Positions 47,670 to 57,471 of a DNA stretch of 64,000 nt are shown one piece after another. Position 1 is the first letter of the stretch. Each line of letters opens with the position of its first letter. Source of the stretch: Novosphingobium sp. SG751A (GTDB taxonomy: Bacteria; Pseudomonadota; Alphaproteobacteria; Sphingomonadales; Sphingomonadaceae); assembly GCF_013149295.1 (NCBI RefSeq), contig NZ_JABGCB010000012.1, positions 62,001 to 126,000 of the forward strand, given 5' to 3'. The notes under the pieces were generated by a model. The model saw only the letters and a list, made by a program, of their open reading frames with translations. It had not been told where the DNA came from and did not search any database. A program made the position numbers and the translations under genes.

Positions 47670-48434
47670 ATGACCCCGGACCGCCTCTCTCGCTTTGCCC
47701 GCCATATCGTTTTGCCTGAAATCGGCGGTGTTGGCCAAATGGCGCTGGGCAACGCCCATGTGGTGATGATCGGCTGCGGCGGGATCGGCAGCCCGGCGTT
47801 GCAGTATCTGGCCGCCTCCGGGGTCGGCCGCCTGACCCTGATCGACGACGACAGCGTCGAGGCCAGCAACCTGCAACGCCAGACGATCTTTGCCGAGGCC
47901 GACATTGGGACGCCCAAGGCGCAGGCCGCCGCCGATTGGGTCGCGCGCTTTGACCCCGAGATTGCCGTAAGCCACCACCAGACGCGCATCTCGACCGACA
48001 ATGCCCCCACGTTAATCGCCGGGGCCACTTTGGTCCTTGATGGCTGCGACAATTTCGCCACCCGTCTCGCCGTGTCGGACGCCTGCGTCGCGGCGCAAAT
48101 CCCGCTGACCACCGCCGCCGTGGGCCGGTTTCAGGGCCAGATCGCCAATTTCGCGGGCCATCTGTCGGGCCATGCCTGTTACCGCTGCTTCGTTGGCGAT
48201 GCGTTCGACGCCACCGATTGCGACACATGTGCCGCCGATGGCGTGCTGGGGGCCTTTGTCGGCATGGTGGGCACGATGGCGGCGCAATCGGCCATCCGCG
48301 TGATCCTGCATGGCGCGGGTGCGCCCGGGCCTCTGGCCGATCCGCAATGGGGGCGGCTGCATCTGCTCGACGGCCTCGCGCCGTCGCTGCGCACGATCAC
48401 CATCCCCGCCGACCCGGCCTGCGCCGCGCATTAA
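47670..48434 (+). CDS. HesA/MoeB/ThiF family E1-like adenylyltransferase
   Basis: This E1-like enzyme adenylates the C-terminal glycine of a ubiquitin-like sulfur carrier (MoaD or ThiS). The ATP-binding loop is MIGCGGIGSPALQYLAASGV near residues 32-51, followed by TLIDDDSVEASNLQRQTIF. Two CxxC pairs, CYRC and CDTC, form the structural zinc site. There is no C-terminal rhodanese domain, so it resembles MoeB or ThiF rather than MOCS3. The length of 254 is normal. No thi or moa genes are adjacent, so which carrier it serves is open. Confidence 0.9.
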   Translation: MTPDRLSRFARHIVLPEIGGVGQMALGNAHVVMIGCGGIGSPALQYLAASGVGRLTLIDDDSVEASNLQRQTIFAEADIGTPKAQAAADWVARFDPEIAVSHHQTRISTDNAPTLIAGATLVLDGCDNFATRLAVSDACVAAQIPLTTAAVGRFQGQIANFAGHLSGHACYRCFVGDAFDATDCDTCAADGVLGAFVGMVGTMAAQSAIRVILHGAGAPGPLADPQWGRLHLLDGLAPSLRTITIPADPACAAH

Positions 48435-48445
48435 AACGAGCCGCA

Positions 48446-48482
48446 TAAAAAAGCAGGGTCGCCCCAGCCGGACGACCCTGCT
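48446..48482 (-). terminator. Intrinsic terminator after the M20 amidohydrolase
   Basis: AGCAGGGTCG and CGACCCTGCT (48452-48461 and 48473-48482) form a 10-bp stem; on the minus strand it is followed by TTTTTTA. It also lies just after the plus-strand ThiF gene and may stop both. Confidence 0.85.
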
Positions 48483-48546
48483 TCCTCCTGCGTGAAAAGC
48501 CCGGATGGGTCGATGCCCATCCGGTCCCTTTCACAAACTTACAGAT

Positions 48547-50133
48547 TTACGACTTGGGCGCCTCCAGCGTGGGATATTTGATCCCCAGCTGATCGAGGTA
48601 GGTCGGATATTTCGCCGCGTCGTAGTAATATTTTTCCATCTGCGGCCGATATTCCTTCATCGTCTTTTCATTCAGCCAGGTCGCCGCCTTGGGCCCCAGA
48701 ATCGGGTCGTACTTGTCGGTCTTCTGCTGCACATCGGTGAAATAGGCCTTGGCATCGGCCACCAGCTTGGGCGTGGTCATCACGTCAAGGATCGTCATGG
48801 CCAGCGCCTTGGCTCCCGCCTCGACACCCTTATGTGCAATCGGAGTGGCCATCGCCATGGCCGAGAGCACATTGTGGCCGATCATGTTCGGGATATTGGC
48901 CGGATAGCGGATCGTGATGGTCGGCACGGTCCACATGATGTCGCCAATGTCATCCGAGCCGCCGCCGATCGAACGCGGGCGGTTCTCGGGCGAGGACAAT
49001 TCGCCCACCGTGTCCGACAAAGGCTTGACCGTACGGTGGTTGATCGTCTGCACCGCCTTGGTGAAGGCCTGATCATCGGCGGTCCACTTGGGCATGCCCA
49101 CGGTCTTGATATTGGCATAGGCGGCCTCGGCCAGCGGCTTGTTGCCGAAATTGGGCGCGGCATAGCCAAGGATCTGCGAGGTCACAGTGGTGCCGGTCGC
49201 CTTGGCGGCGGCCTGCGCGATTTCATTTCCGGTGTTATACAGATTGCGCACCGCGCCAAAGCTGCGCTCGCGGAAATAATACCAGACGCTGGCCTTGTCG
49301 GGCACCACGTTGGGCTGGCCGCCGCCATTGGTGATGACGTAATGCGAACGCTGGGTGATGGGCAGATGTTCGCGGCGGAAATTCCACGCCGAATCCATGA
49401 TCTCCACACCGTCCAGTGCCGAGAAACCATCCCACGGATCGCCTGCGGCATGGGCGGTCTTGCCCTTAAACGTATATTCGACCGACACCATGCCGTTCAT
49501 GCCCAATTCGCCATAGGCCGTGCCGAAATCGGAGCTGACATGGTTGAAGATGCAAAGGTCGACGCCCTTGAACATCCCCTCGCGCACATAGTAGGCCTTG
49601 GTGGCCAGCAGTTCTTCGGCAATGCCCGGCCAGATCATCAGGCGGCCGGGGATGTGGTTCTTTTCCATCACCTGCTTGGCGGCAATCGCGGCGGCCACCA
49701 CCAGCGGCATGCCCGAATTATGCCCCTCGCCATGCCCCGGCGCGCCTTCGACCATCGGCTTCACATAGGGCAGGCCCGGCGTCTGCGAGGTGCCCAGCAG
49801 ATTGTCCACGTCGCTGCCCAGCGCGAGAAGCGGCCCGCCCTCGCCCCAGGTCGCGGTAAAGGCGGTGGGGATGCCCGCCACGCCCTTGGTCACCTTGAAA
49901 CCGTTCTTTTCCAGAATGCCGGTCAGATATTCCATCGTACGGAATTCCTGGAAACCGGGCTCAGCATAGCTGAACACGGTATCCACCATCACCTGAATAT
50001 CCTTCTTCTGCGCCTCGACCCCGGCCACGGCCTCGGCCTTCAGCTTGGGGCTGGCGGCGGCATGGGCCTGCGTGCCCGCCATCAGAGCGGCCGTGGCCAT
50101 CAGGGCCAGAGTGCTGCGTTTCACAAAATCCAT
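48547..50133 (-). CDS. Exported M20-family amidohydrolase / peptidase (AbgB-like)
   Basis: The 528-residue product has a signal peptide (residues 1-25, ending THAHA-like AQAHA before ASPKL) and should be periplasmic. It belongs to the M20 metallopeptidases (AbgB/HipO group): ALGSDVDNLLG gives the first metal-ligand region, GEGHNSGMPLV the second and IAEELLATK the catalytic and metal glutamates. The central dimerisation domain starts near FKGKTAHAA. Substrates in this group are N-acyl amino acids or dipeptides. It follows the TonB receptor by 18 bases, so receptor and hydrolase work together. Confidence 0.88.
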   Translation of the reverse strand: MDFVKRSTLALMATAALMAGTQAHAAASPKLKAEAVAGVEAQKKDIQVMVDTVFSYAEPGFQEFRTMEYLTGILEKNGFKVTKGVAGIPTAFTATWGEGGPLLALGSDVDNLLGTSQTPGLPYVKPMVEGAPGHGEGHNSGMPLVVAAAIAAKQVMEKNHIPGRLMIWPGIAEELLATKAYYVREGMFKGVDLCIFNHVSSDFGTAYGELGMNGMVSVEYTFKGKTAHAAGDPWDGFSALDGVEIMDSAWNFRREHLPITQRSHYVITNGGGQPNVVPDKASVWYYFRERSFGAVRNLYNTGNEIAQAAAKATGTTVTSQILGYAAPNFGNKPLAEAAYANIKTVGMPKWTADDQAFTKAVQTINHRTVKPLSDTVGELSSPENRPRSIGGGSDDIGDIMWTVPTITIRYPANIPNMIGHNVLSAMAMATPIAHKGVEAGAKALAMTILDVMTTPKLVADAKAYFTDVQQKTDKYDPILGPKAATWLNEKTMKEYRPQMEKYYYDAAKYPTYLDQLGIKYPTLEAPKS

Positions 50134-50151
50134 GACTGATCCTTCTCCCTA

Positions 50152-53127
50152 TCAGAAGCCGATCTTGGCCGAGACGCGGATCGTGCGTCCCATAACGTCG
50201 TAAATGCTGCGGTTGGTCTGGGCATAGGCCGGAACGTTGTTGCCGCTCGGGCCATTGCCGATCAGCACAGGATCCTTGTCGAACAGATTGTTGACCACGA
50301 AGGTGAGCGAGGCATCCTTCAGCTTTTGAGTCAGGATCTTGAACTGGACCGAGGCATCCATATAGCTGGTGCCCTTGATCTGGTTGTTGTTGATCGTGCG
50401 ATACTGGTTGATGTTCGACACGGTCGGGCACGAGGTGGTGCATTCGATATAGTCGTTGCCGTAAACGCCGTCCGAGAAACCGCGATAGACCAGATTGAAA
50501 TTGACCTGACCGACTTCATAGAAGGCGCTGATGCGATAGACCCAGCTGGGCGAGCTGTAGCTGCCCGAGAGGCTCCCGCCGTTGACGCCCGCATAGTCCA
50601 CCGGGAAGATCTTGTTGTCGACCACGTTGGCGATGTAATGCGTCGTCGTGCCACGCAGCGTCAGCGTGCCGGGCAGGCTGCTGCTGATTTTCGAGAGCGG
50701 CGTGCGATAGCTGGCTTCGATATCAAAGCCCTTGGCGTGCTGGCTGGCAAAATTATACGGCTGGACGGTGATCGAGGAAATCGCCCCGCCCGAATAGGCG
50801 ATGTTCTTACAATAGGCCGTCAGACCCGCCGAACAGAAATCGATCGTGTTCTGCGAGGTGATCGAGCCGATCGCATCCTTGATGTTGATGTCGTAATAGT
50901 CAAAGCTGGCGGTAAAGCCGGGGATGAAGGGCGGCGTGACCACCGCGCCCACGGTCCAGGTATTGGCCTTTTCCGGGGTCAGGCTGGTGTTGCCGATCGT
51001 GCTTTCCACGAAGCCATAGGTGCCGCCCGGCAGGAACTGGTTGGCCTGACCCGAGGCGACCACCACCGAATTGGTGCGCGCGGTGGGCGAGGCGAACAGC
51101 TCCTGAAGGTTGGGCGCGCGGATGTCGCGCGAATAGGTGCCGCGCAGCTTGAACATGGAATTGGCCTGCCATGTCGCGCCCGCCTTATAGGTCAGCACGC
51201 TGCCGCTGGTCGAATAATCGGTGCCGCGAGCCGCCGCATTGACGTTGAAGCCCTTGAACAGCGGCAGGTCGATTTCGACGAAACCTTCCTTCACATAGTA
51301 ATGGCCGGTGTTGGGCAGATAGTTGCCATACAGCCAGTTGCTGGTGGTGGTGCCAGTAGTAGGGTTGATGGTGGGCTGGAATTCGGTGGGCACATAGCCG
51401 GTGATGCCTTCACGGCGCCATTCACCACCAAACGCAATCGCCGCCGTGCCACCCGGCAGCTTGAACAGATCGCCGTTCAGCGCCACCGAGGCCACGTCCT
51501 GCTTCAACGTCTGATCGCGCCAGGGCTGGTTGCCATAGATATAGGCAAGGCCCGCCGCCGAAGGCCCGGTCGTGCCCAGACGGTTGATCGGCACGCAGCC
51601 GTTGGTCGGCGCGGTCAGACTGGAGCGGCACACGATCGTGCCCGCCGCCACGCCCATCGCATTGCCCGCAGGCGCATAGACCGCATCCTGCGCCAGCGCC
51701 ATGCGGGACAGGTTCCAGGTGTTGGTCAGCTGTTCATGCGACTTGGTTTCGCCATGCTGGAAATAGGCGTCGAATTTCCATTCGCGGCCCAGCGCGTCGA
51801 ACTTGCCCTTGGTGCCGATGACATAGCGATAGACGTCGCGAGTGTTATGGCTGCCCGGAACGGGATAGCCGGCATTGCTGGTGCCGATAGTGATCGTGTT
51901 GGCCGAAGAATTGCCAAGGGCTGCCGCCACCGTGGGATAGAGCGATTGCAGATAGGCATTGTCGCCCTTGATCGACACGCCGGTGCTGGGGGTCTGCTGA
52001 TAATAGCTTTCGCCGATATAGCGGTTCCAGCCGAACTGGGCGAAGATCTCGATGTCATTGGTCAGATCATAGCTGGCCCGGCCAAAGGCGCTGAAACGCG
52101 CTTCATCGGGCATCAGCGAATTGGTGCCGACATGGCCCGCCAGCGTGGTCTGATAGTCGCCACCGACCATATAGCCCGAGCTGCTCTTGGACCCGAAATT
52201 GAGCGTGCCGACCTGACCTGCGCCCATGAAATATTTGCCGACCAGCGAGCTGACGGTGGAAGCCGTGATCAGGCCGCCCGCCGTATAGCCGGAGGGGCCG
52301 ATGCCGCTGCCCACGATCCAGCTGGGCTGACCCGCCGCCGTATTGGGATTGGCAACGGTGAAAACGCCGTTATTGTTCCAATCGCGCGCGATGGTCGAAA
52401 CGCCGTCCTGCTTGGCATACTCGGTGTTGAGCAGCACATGGAGGCGATCATCAAAGGCGCCAAAGCCGGCCGAGGCCGTGACCTTGTAGTTGCGCGCGTC
52501 GCCATAGGTGGTGATGCCCTGATCCACCCCGATCTTGAAGCCTTTGTACTTCTTGTTCAGGATGAAATTGACCACGCCGCCCACGGCGTCCGAGCCATAT
52601 TGCGCCGATGCGCCGCCGGTCACGACCTCGACCCGCTCGACCAGATCCTGCGGCACGGTGTTGACGTCGACCACGCCGTTCATGGCGCTGGACACCGAAC
52701 GCTGGCCATCGACCAGCACCAGCGTGCGCGAGGCGCCAAGGCCGCGCAGGTTGACGCTGTTGATCCCGGCCAGGCCGTTCGACAGGCTGCCCGAGGAATT
52801 GGCCGAAGTGGAGCCCTGCGTTACGGCGGGCAGTTGGTTGACGAAGTTCGACAGGTTGGCGGGCGCCTGCGCCTTGATGTCCACCGAGGAGAGCACGGCC
52901 ACAGGCGTGGGCGCGGCAAAGCCGTCCTTCACGATGCGCGTGCCGGTCACCACGATGTCATTGGCAGGCTCAGCGGCAGGCTCGGCTTCGGCGGCAGGCG
53001 CCGGGTCGGCGGCGGCCAGTGCAGGCGTGGCCACCATCATGGCCAGCACCGAAACGGCGGCTCCACCCAGCCATGCCTTCCGGCCGGCCGATTGCGTCCA
53101 TTCCCTCATCGTTCGATCAATCGCCAT
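50152..53127 (-). CDS. TonB-dependent outer membrane receptor
   Basis: This 991-residue active-transport receptor has a signal peptide that follows a long basic start (about 1-40, ending TPALA), a TonB-box-like NDIVVTGTRI near 55-64, a plug domain (about 70-185, with LRGLGASRTLVLVDGQR and GGASAQYGSDAVGGVVNFIL) and a C-terminal barrel ending in IRVSAKIGF with terminal Phe. The gene starts an operon with the M20 enzyme and has its own upstream AT-rich region. The neighbours suggest peptide or N-acyl amino-acid uptake rather than siderophore use. Confidence 0.93.
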   Translation of the reverse strand: MAIDRTMREWTQSAGRKAWLGGAAVSVLAMMVATPALAAADPAPAAEAEPAAEPANDIVVTGTRIVKDGFAAPTPVAVLSSVDIKAQAPANLSNFVNQLPAVTQGSTSANSSGSLSNGLAGINSVNLRGLGASRTLVLVDGQRSVSSAMNGVVDVNTVPQDLVERVEVVTGGASAQYGSDAVGGVVNFILNKKYKGFKIGVDQGITTYGDARNYKVTASAGFGAFDDRLHVLLNTEYAKQDGVSTIARDWNNNGVFTVANPNTAAGQPSWIVGSGIGPSGYTAGGLITASTVSSLVGKYFMGAGQVGTLNFGSKSSSGYMVGGDYQTTLAGHVGTNSLMPDEARFSAFGRASYDLTNDIEIFAQFGWNRYIGESYYQQTPSTGVSIKGDNAYLQSLYPTVAAALGNSSANTITIGTSNAGYPVPGSHNTRDVYRYVIGTKGKFDALGREWKFDAYFQHGETKSHEQLTNTWNLSRMALAQDAVYAPAGNAMGVAAGTIVCRSSLTAPTNGCVPINRLGTTGPSAAGLAYIYGNQPWRDQTLKQDVASVALNGDLFKLPGGTAAIAFGGEWRREGITGYVPTEFQPTINPTTGTTTSNWLYGNYLPNTGHYYVKEGFVEIDLPLFKGFNVNAAARGTDYSTSGSVLTYKAGATWQANSMFKLRGTYSRDIRAPNLQELFASPTARTNSVVVASGQANQFLPGGTYGFVESTIGNTSLTPEKANTWTVGAVVTPPFIPGFTASFDYYDINIKDAIGSITSQNTIDFCSAGLTAYCKNIAYSGGAISSITVQPYNFASQHAKGFDIEASYRTPLSKISSSLPGTLTLRGTTTHYIANVVDNKIFPVDYAGVNGGSLSGSYSSPSWVYRISAFYEVGQVNFNLVYRGFSDGVYGNDYIECTTSCPTVSNINQYRTINNNQIKGTSYMDASVQFKILTQKLKDASLTFVVNNLFDKDPVLIGNGPSGNNVPAYAQTNRSIYDVMGRTIRVSAKIGF

Positions 53128-53518
53128 GAAAACCCCCTATTGGTTATCTGTTTATTCCCCGGCGATCCTGTTCCCTTGTCGCAGCTGTCCGATTGCCTGG
53201 CGCCGCGTTTTTATGATCGGACGATGGCGCCAGGCCGGTCCCGCGCCAAATTCGTCCCTGTCATGGCCGAATCATCGGCCCCCTGTTGAATATCCAAAAA
53301 GGGTGCGACCCCTTTTATCTCGCTATCGCCGCATTCATGGCCATCCGCCTTTTGCGACGCAGCAAATGCTACACGATAGTTTTCAATTTTTTCCGCGAAA
53401 CATCGGTATGTTTTTGTAAATTATTCGAGCATTTCATCACATTTGAAAATTATTACTTCTGATTCCCAACCATGCCTGCCCGATCTTGCCCGAATTCACA
53501 GTGCCCCGAATCGCCCCT
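53128..53518 (-). promoter_or_regulatory. Regulatory gap upstream of the TonB receptor gene
   Basis: This 391-base gap holds no supported gene. It includes a clearly AT-rich stretch (about 53375-53465) and an inverted repeat TTTCA-N7-TGAAA at 53432-53448. The minus-strand TTGAAAACTATCG may be part of a promoter for the receptor gene. An Lrp/AsnC regulator gene lies directly beyond it. Confidence 0.4.
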
Positions 53519-54013
53519 TCACTTGCCCCGCGCAAAGACCGCAGGCGGCACGTTGCGCTGGGTCACACGGCGCATGACAAAGCTGGAGCGGATTTTCGCG
53601 ACATGGGGCAGCGTGGCCAGTTCGCTGCGATAGATCCGGTCGTAATCCTCAAAGCTCTTCACATGGACCATCATCAGAAAGTCCGTGTCGCCCGAGACAA
53701 AGCTGCAAAAGGTGACCGAGGGGCAGCGCACCACCGCCTCTTCAAATTCGGTCAGCACGGAATCGGCCTGCGATCGCAATTCGATGGCCACAATGACCAC
53801 AATGCCCAGCCCCAGCATCGGCAGATCAAGCTCGGCCGTATAGCCCTTGATCGCGCCATGCTCCTCCAGCAGCTTGCGCCGCCGAGCCGCAGCCGTTGCG
53901 GAAAGATGCACTCTTTCACCCAGCATCACGTCCGACATCCGGCCATCTTCGACCAAGGCGTTCATGATGCGAAAGTCTGTGGCATCAAATTCGGTGAGAG
54001 TGTTTTCCGTCAC
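53519..54013 (-). CDS. Lrp/AsnC family transcriptional regulator
   Basis: This 164-residue protein has an N-terminal helix-turn-helix (about 12-60, DATDFRIMNALVEDGRMSD and HLSATAAARRRKLLE) and a C-terminal RAM/AsnC ligand domain (about 65-155). I use the GTG at 54013, with AAGGGG 6 bases upstream; a TTG at 54031 would add six residues. Lrp-type proteins sense amino acids. Its position between the metalloprotease and the receptor operon suggests that it controls peptide or amino-acid use here; the divergent gap is 171 bases. Confidence 0.9.
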   Translation of the reverse strand: MTENTLTEFDATDFRIMNALVEDGRMSDVMLGERVHLSATAAARRRKLLEEHGAIKGYTAELDLPMLGLGIVVIVAIELRSQADSVLTEFEEAVVRCPSVTFCSFVSGDTDFLMMVHVKSFEDYDRIYRSELATLPHVAKIRSSFVMRRVTQRNVPPAVFARGK

Positions 54014-54184
54014 GTGGACCCCTTGTTGCAACGGATTTCCGTCAAGAAGCAGGCAAAACTGCTCCGTATTTCGTCAGATAGAGTGCGACGAGTGTGGTAG
54101 CTTTGGAAATACGTCAAACTGGCACCTTTGCGGGGGGGCATGACCAGCTAGAAGACGTTCATCTCAAGCGAAAAGGGTCATCAC

Positions 54185-56617
54185 ATGAAGCAGGCAAAGG
54201 GCCGGAATCTGGGCCAAAAGCTGGCAGGTGCAGCGCTGATCGCGTTGCTGGCGCCGCAATTGGCCATGGCCGAGCCCGTCGGCGTATCGAACACCAAGGA
54301 CGGCGATCTCTTGCCGGTGCGGGTCGATGCCGATGCGGGCAAGATTCTGATTACCCTGCCCAAAGCCGATGCCGAAGGGGTGATGGGCCGCTTCATCTAT
54401 GCCACCGCGATCCGCAGCGGGCTTGGCTCGGCCCCGATCCGCATCGACCGGGGGATGCTCGGCCCCACGCAGATCCTCGCCTTCCGCCGCTTTGGGCGCA
54501 AGGTGGCCGTGGTCTATGAAAACCCCCGCTTTCGCGCCACCGGTGAGGCCAGCGTGCAATATGGCGCCAAAACCAGCTTCCCTTTCAGCACCATCGCCAT
54601 GCTGGACGTGATCTCCTCCGACGCCAAGGGCACGGTGGTCGACATCAGCCCCTTCCTGACCCGCGACACGATGCATCTGGCCGATGCCTTAAATCAGGAA
54701 GCCAAGGGGTTCCGGTTGGCGGATAATCTCTCCGCCGCCGACCCGACCTCGGTCAAGGTCTTCCCCGACAATATCGAGATGGAGGCGGTACAGACCTTCG
54801 CCTCAGACACGCCGGGGCGCGAGGTGGGCAATATCGCCGCCGATCCGCGCCAGATCAGCTTTACCATCCGCCATTCGCTGATCCGCCTGCCCGGCCCCGG
54901 CTTTGCGGTGCGCAAATTCGACATCCGCTCGGGCAGCCATGGCACGCAGGTCTATGACTTCGGCACCGCGCTGGGCGATGATGTGCAGTATCAACTGGCC
55001 AACCATTTCCGGCTGGACAAGGTGGACCCTGCTGCTGCCAAATCGCGCGTCAAGAAGCCGATCACCTTTTACATCGACAATGCCGCGCCAGAGCCGATTC
55101 GCGGCGCTCTGGCCAAGGGCGTGGCATGGTGGAATCAGGCGTTCGAGACGGCGGGCTATATCGACGCCTTTCAGGTCAAGCCGCTGACCCCCGATATCGA
55201 CCCGCAGGACGCTCGCTATTCCATCGTCAACTGGGGCGACCGCCTTACGCGCAGCTGGTCCTATGGCGGAGGCATCATCGACCCGCGCACCGGCGAGATC
55301 ATCAAAGGCAATGTCGTGCTGGGCGCGCTGCGCGTGCGGCAGGATATGCAGATCTTTGAAGCCTTGGTGGGCGCGGCGCAGGACAACACCGGCGGCCCCA
55401 ATGACCCGGTCAAGGTCTCGCTCGACCGCATCAGCCAGCTTGGCGCGCATGAGGTGGGCCATGCCATCGGCTTTGTTCACAACTTCGCCGGATCGACGCA
55501 GGGACGCACCTCGGTGATGGATTATCCCGGGCCGCTGATCGGGCTGAAGGGCGGCAAGATCGACCTGTCCGACGCCTATGCCAAGGGTATCGGGTCATGG
55601 GACAAATTCACCGTGCAATGGCTCTATGGCCAGCCCAAGCCCGGCACCGACGCCGACAAATGGGCCTTCGCGCTGGCGGACGCCGAATTTGCCAAGGGCA
55701 CGCGCTATATGACCGACATTGACGGTCGCGCCGACGATGGCCCCGCCCCGCATGACAGCATGTGGGACAATGGCGAGGACAAGCCTACTGAGCTGGCGCA
55801 TATGCTGGCGGTGCGGCGCGTGGCGCTCAACAATTTCGGCCCCGGCGTGCTGCGCAAGGGCGAGGCTCTGTCGAACCTGCGGCGCAAATTCGTGCCGGTG
55901 TGGCTGCTGGCGCGTTATGAGGTGGCCGCGACCGGTAAATGGGTGGGTGGCGTCGATTATGCCTATGCGGTGGCGGGCGACGCCAACAAACCCGCCCAAC
56001 CCGTGGCGGCGGGCAAACAGCGCGCGGCTTTGGCGGCGATGCTGAAAACCCTTTCGCCCGCCGAACTGACCGTGCCGGATGCTCTGGTGGGCTGGCTGTC
56101 ATCGGGCGTGAACGGCCGCAATGATGCGCAATTCGACACCGAGGTTTTCGACAATGCCGGGGCCGCCGCCTTCGATCCGCTGGTCGCCACCGATGTGGCG
56201 GCGCAGGTCACGCTCGACAGCCTGCTGGCCCCCACGCGCCTGACCCGTGTGTATCAGCAGCAGGGGCGCGATGCAGGGCAACTGGGCCTTGCCGAAATGA
56301 TCGACGCGCTGGGCGCGGCCACGTGGGAGCATAATGCCACCCCGGTCGAGCGGCGCATCGCCCTGCGCGCGCTGCTTTCGGTCGCGCGGGCGCGGCGCGA
56401 TGCGGCAACGCCGGTCGATGTAGCCGCGCTGCTTCAGGAAAAGCTGGATGGAGCCGCCGCCAAGCTGGGCGAAGGCACCGGCTGGGGCAAGACGGTGGCG
56501 GCGCTGCTGAAGAACGGCCCCGCGCTGGAAGCGGAAATCGGCAAGATGGGCCGCAAGGCGCCCGCCATCCCGCCGGGCATGCCGATCGGCGGCGATACCG
56601 GCTGGTTTGATAACTAA
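54185..56617 (+). CDS. Exported zinc-dependent metalloprotease (DUF5117/DUF4953 type)
   Basis: This 810-residue protein has a signal peptide (about 1-28, with LAGAALIALLAPQLAMA) and belongs to the large zinc-dependent metalloproteases annotated through DUF5117, DUF4953 and DUF5118. The metzincin-like zinc motif is HEVGHAIGFVH, with ligands His422, His426 and His432 and catalytic Glu423. N-terminal beta-rich and C-terminal helical domains surround the core. Secreted or periplasmic peptide breakdown is likely. The stop overlaps the convergent methyltransferase-associated gene by 4 bases. Confidence 0.88.
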   Translation: MKQAKGRNLGQKLAGAALIALLAPQLAMAEPVGVSNTKDGDLLPVRVDADAGKILITLPKADAEGVMGRFIYATAIRSGLGSAPIRIDRGMLGPTQILAFRRFGRKVAVVYENPRFRATGEASVQYGAKTSFPFSTIAMLDVISSDAKGTVVDISPFLTRDTMHLADALNQEAKGFRLADNLSAADPTSVKVFPDNIEMEAVQTFASDTPGREVGNIAADPRQISFTIRHSLIRLPGPGFAVRKFDIRSGSHGTQVYDFGTALGDDVQYQLANHFRLDKVDPAAAKSRVKKPITFYIDNAAPEPIRGALAKGVAWWNQAFETAGYIDAFQVKPLTPDIDPQDARYSIVNWGDRLTRSWSYGGGIIDPRTGEIIKGNVVLGALRVRQDMQIFEALVGAAQDNTGGPNDPVKVSLDRISQLGAHEVGHAIGFVHNFAGSTQGRTSVMDYPGPLIGLKGGKIDLSDAYAKGIGSWDKFTVQWLYGQPKPGTDADKWAFALADAEFAKGTRYMTDIDGRADDGPAPHDSMWDNGEDKPTELAHMLAVRRVALNNFGPGVLRKGEALSNLRRKFVPVWLLARYEVAATGKWVGGVDYAYAVAGDANKPAQPVAAGKQRAALAAMLKTLSPAELTVPDALVGWLSSGVNGRNDAQFDTEVFDNAGAAAFDPLVATDVAAQVTLDSLLAPTRLTRVYQQQGRDAGQLGLAEMIDALGAATWEHNATPVERRIALRALLSVARARRDAATPVDVAALLQEKLDGAAAKLGEGTGWGKTVAALLKNGPALEAEIGKMGRKAPAIPPGMPIGGDTGWFDN

Positions 56618-57471
56618 CCGCGACTGGCCGCTTCCTCGGCCAGTTCATCGGCCTTCCGGCGCCGCGCCTGATCCTCGGGCGCGGCGTCCAGAAGCGCCAG
56701 ATGCGCGGCCATTTCCTCCAGCAAGCCTCGATCCGCAAGGCGCAGATCGGGCACCATCAGGCCTTTGAGATCATTGGGCTCAAACTTGTTGAGGCCCCCG
56801 CCATAGACCCGCCCATGCAGCCGCGAGGCCGCCCGCACCGAATCGCAATTCAGGCACAGCACCAAGGCCTGATGCAGCAGCGGATCGTCGGAAAAGGGAT
56901 AGATGCCGTGGAAGCAGGTCAGGCTGCTCCATCCCGCCGCATTATGGATAAAGCGCAAGGCACCGCGCGCAAACACCGCGCCCCAGATCGGAGCCACCGC
57001 CCGCTGCTCCATCGCATACCACGGGCGGCGGTGGGCCAGGATATAGCGCGAGGGCAATCCATCGGCCTCTCCCTGCGCAACATAGGCGGCCTCGGCAGGC
57101 GTCAGCGGATCAGTCAGGTTGAGCAGCAGCCCATCAGCCCCGCCCCGCCAGATCAGCCCGCGCACCGCGCTCGCCCGCCCGACACAGGGCAGGCAGCGCG
57201 CGGGGTCGATGCCCAGTTCCGCCAGCTTTTGCGCCCCCAGCAAAAAGAACCCATTGGCCCCGGTGGCGATCCCGCGCCGGAATTGCGCCAATTGCGCCAA
57301 AGGCACAAACCCGGCCCGCCCCTCGCCGCGATGCCCTTGCAGCAAAGGCTCCCATTTGTCCGCGCCCGCCAGTTCCTCGCGCGACAGCTCCACCCGCCGC
57401 GCGCCTGCCGCCAGTTCATCGAGCGAGGCGGGCCAATCCCCCTCGCCACGCCAGTCCCAACCGGTAATCAT
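56614..57471 (-). CDS. Target-recognition half of a split N6-adenine DNA methyltransferase
   Basis: This 285-residue protein looks like the C-terminal target-recognition domain of TaqI/Eco57I-type methyltransferases. FRRGIATGANGFFLLG (residues 64-79) is the typical entry to that domain, followed by RYILAHRRPWYAMEQR and the GRVYGGGLNKFEPNDLKGLMVPD segment seen at the end of such enzymes. It has no catalytic motif of its own. Its ATG overlaps the catalytic half by ATGA, in a different frame. I infer that the two chains pair to make one enzyme. Confidence 0.75.
   Translation of the reverse strand: MITGWDWRGEGDWPASLDELAAGARRVELSREELAGADKWEPLLQGHRGEGRAGFVPLAQLAQFRRGIATGANGFFLLGAQKLAELGIDPARCLPCVGRASAVRGLIWRGGADGLLLNLTDPLTPAEAAYVAQGEADGLPSRYILAHRRPWYAMEQRAVAPIWGAVFARGALRFIHNAAGWSSLTCFHGIYPFSDDPLLHQALVLCLNCDSVRAASRLHGRVYGGGLNKFEPNDLKGLMVPDLRLADRGLLEEMAAHLALLDAAPEDQARRRKADELAEEAASRG

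Noticed and set aside
50326..53289. Plus-strand frame of about 987 codons antisense to the TonB receptor gene
   Set aside because: High-GC shadow; no signal peptide, helices or motifs consistent with a protein.
48547..56617. Genomic island or prophage boundary around the peptide locus
   Set aside because: No integrase, transposase, tRNA or flanking direct repeat is visible and base composition looks like the rest.
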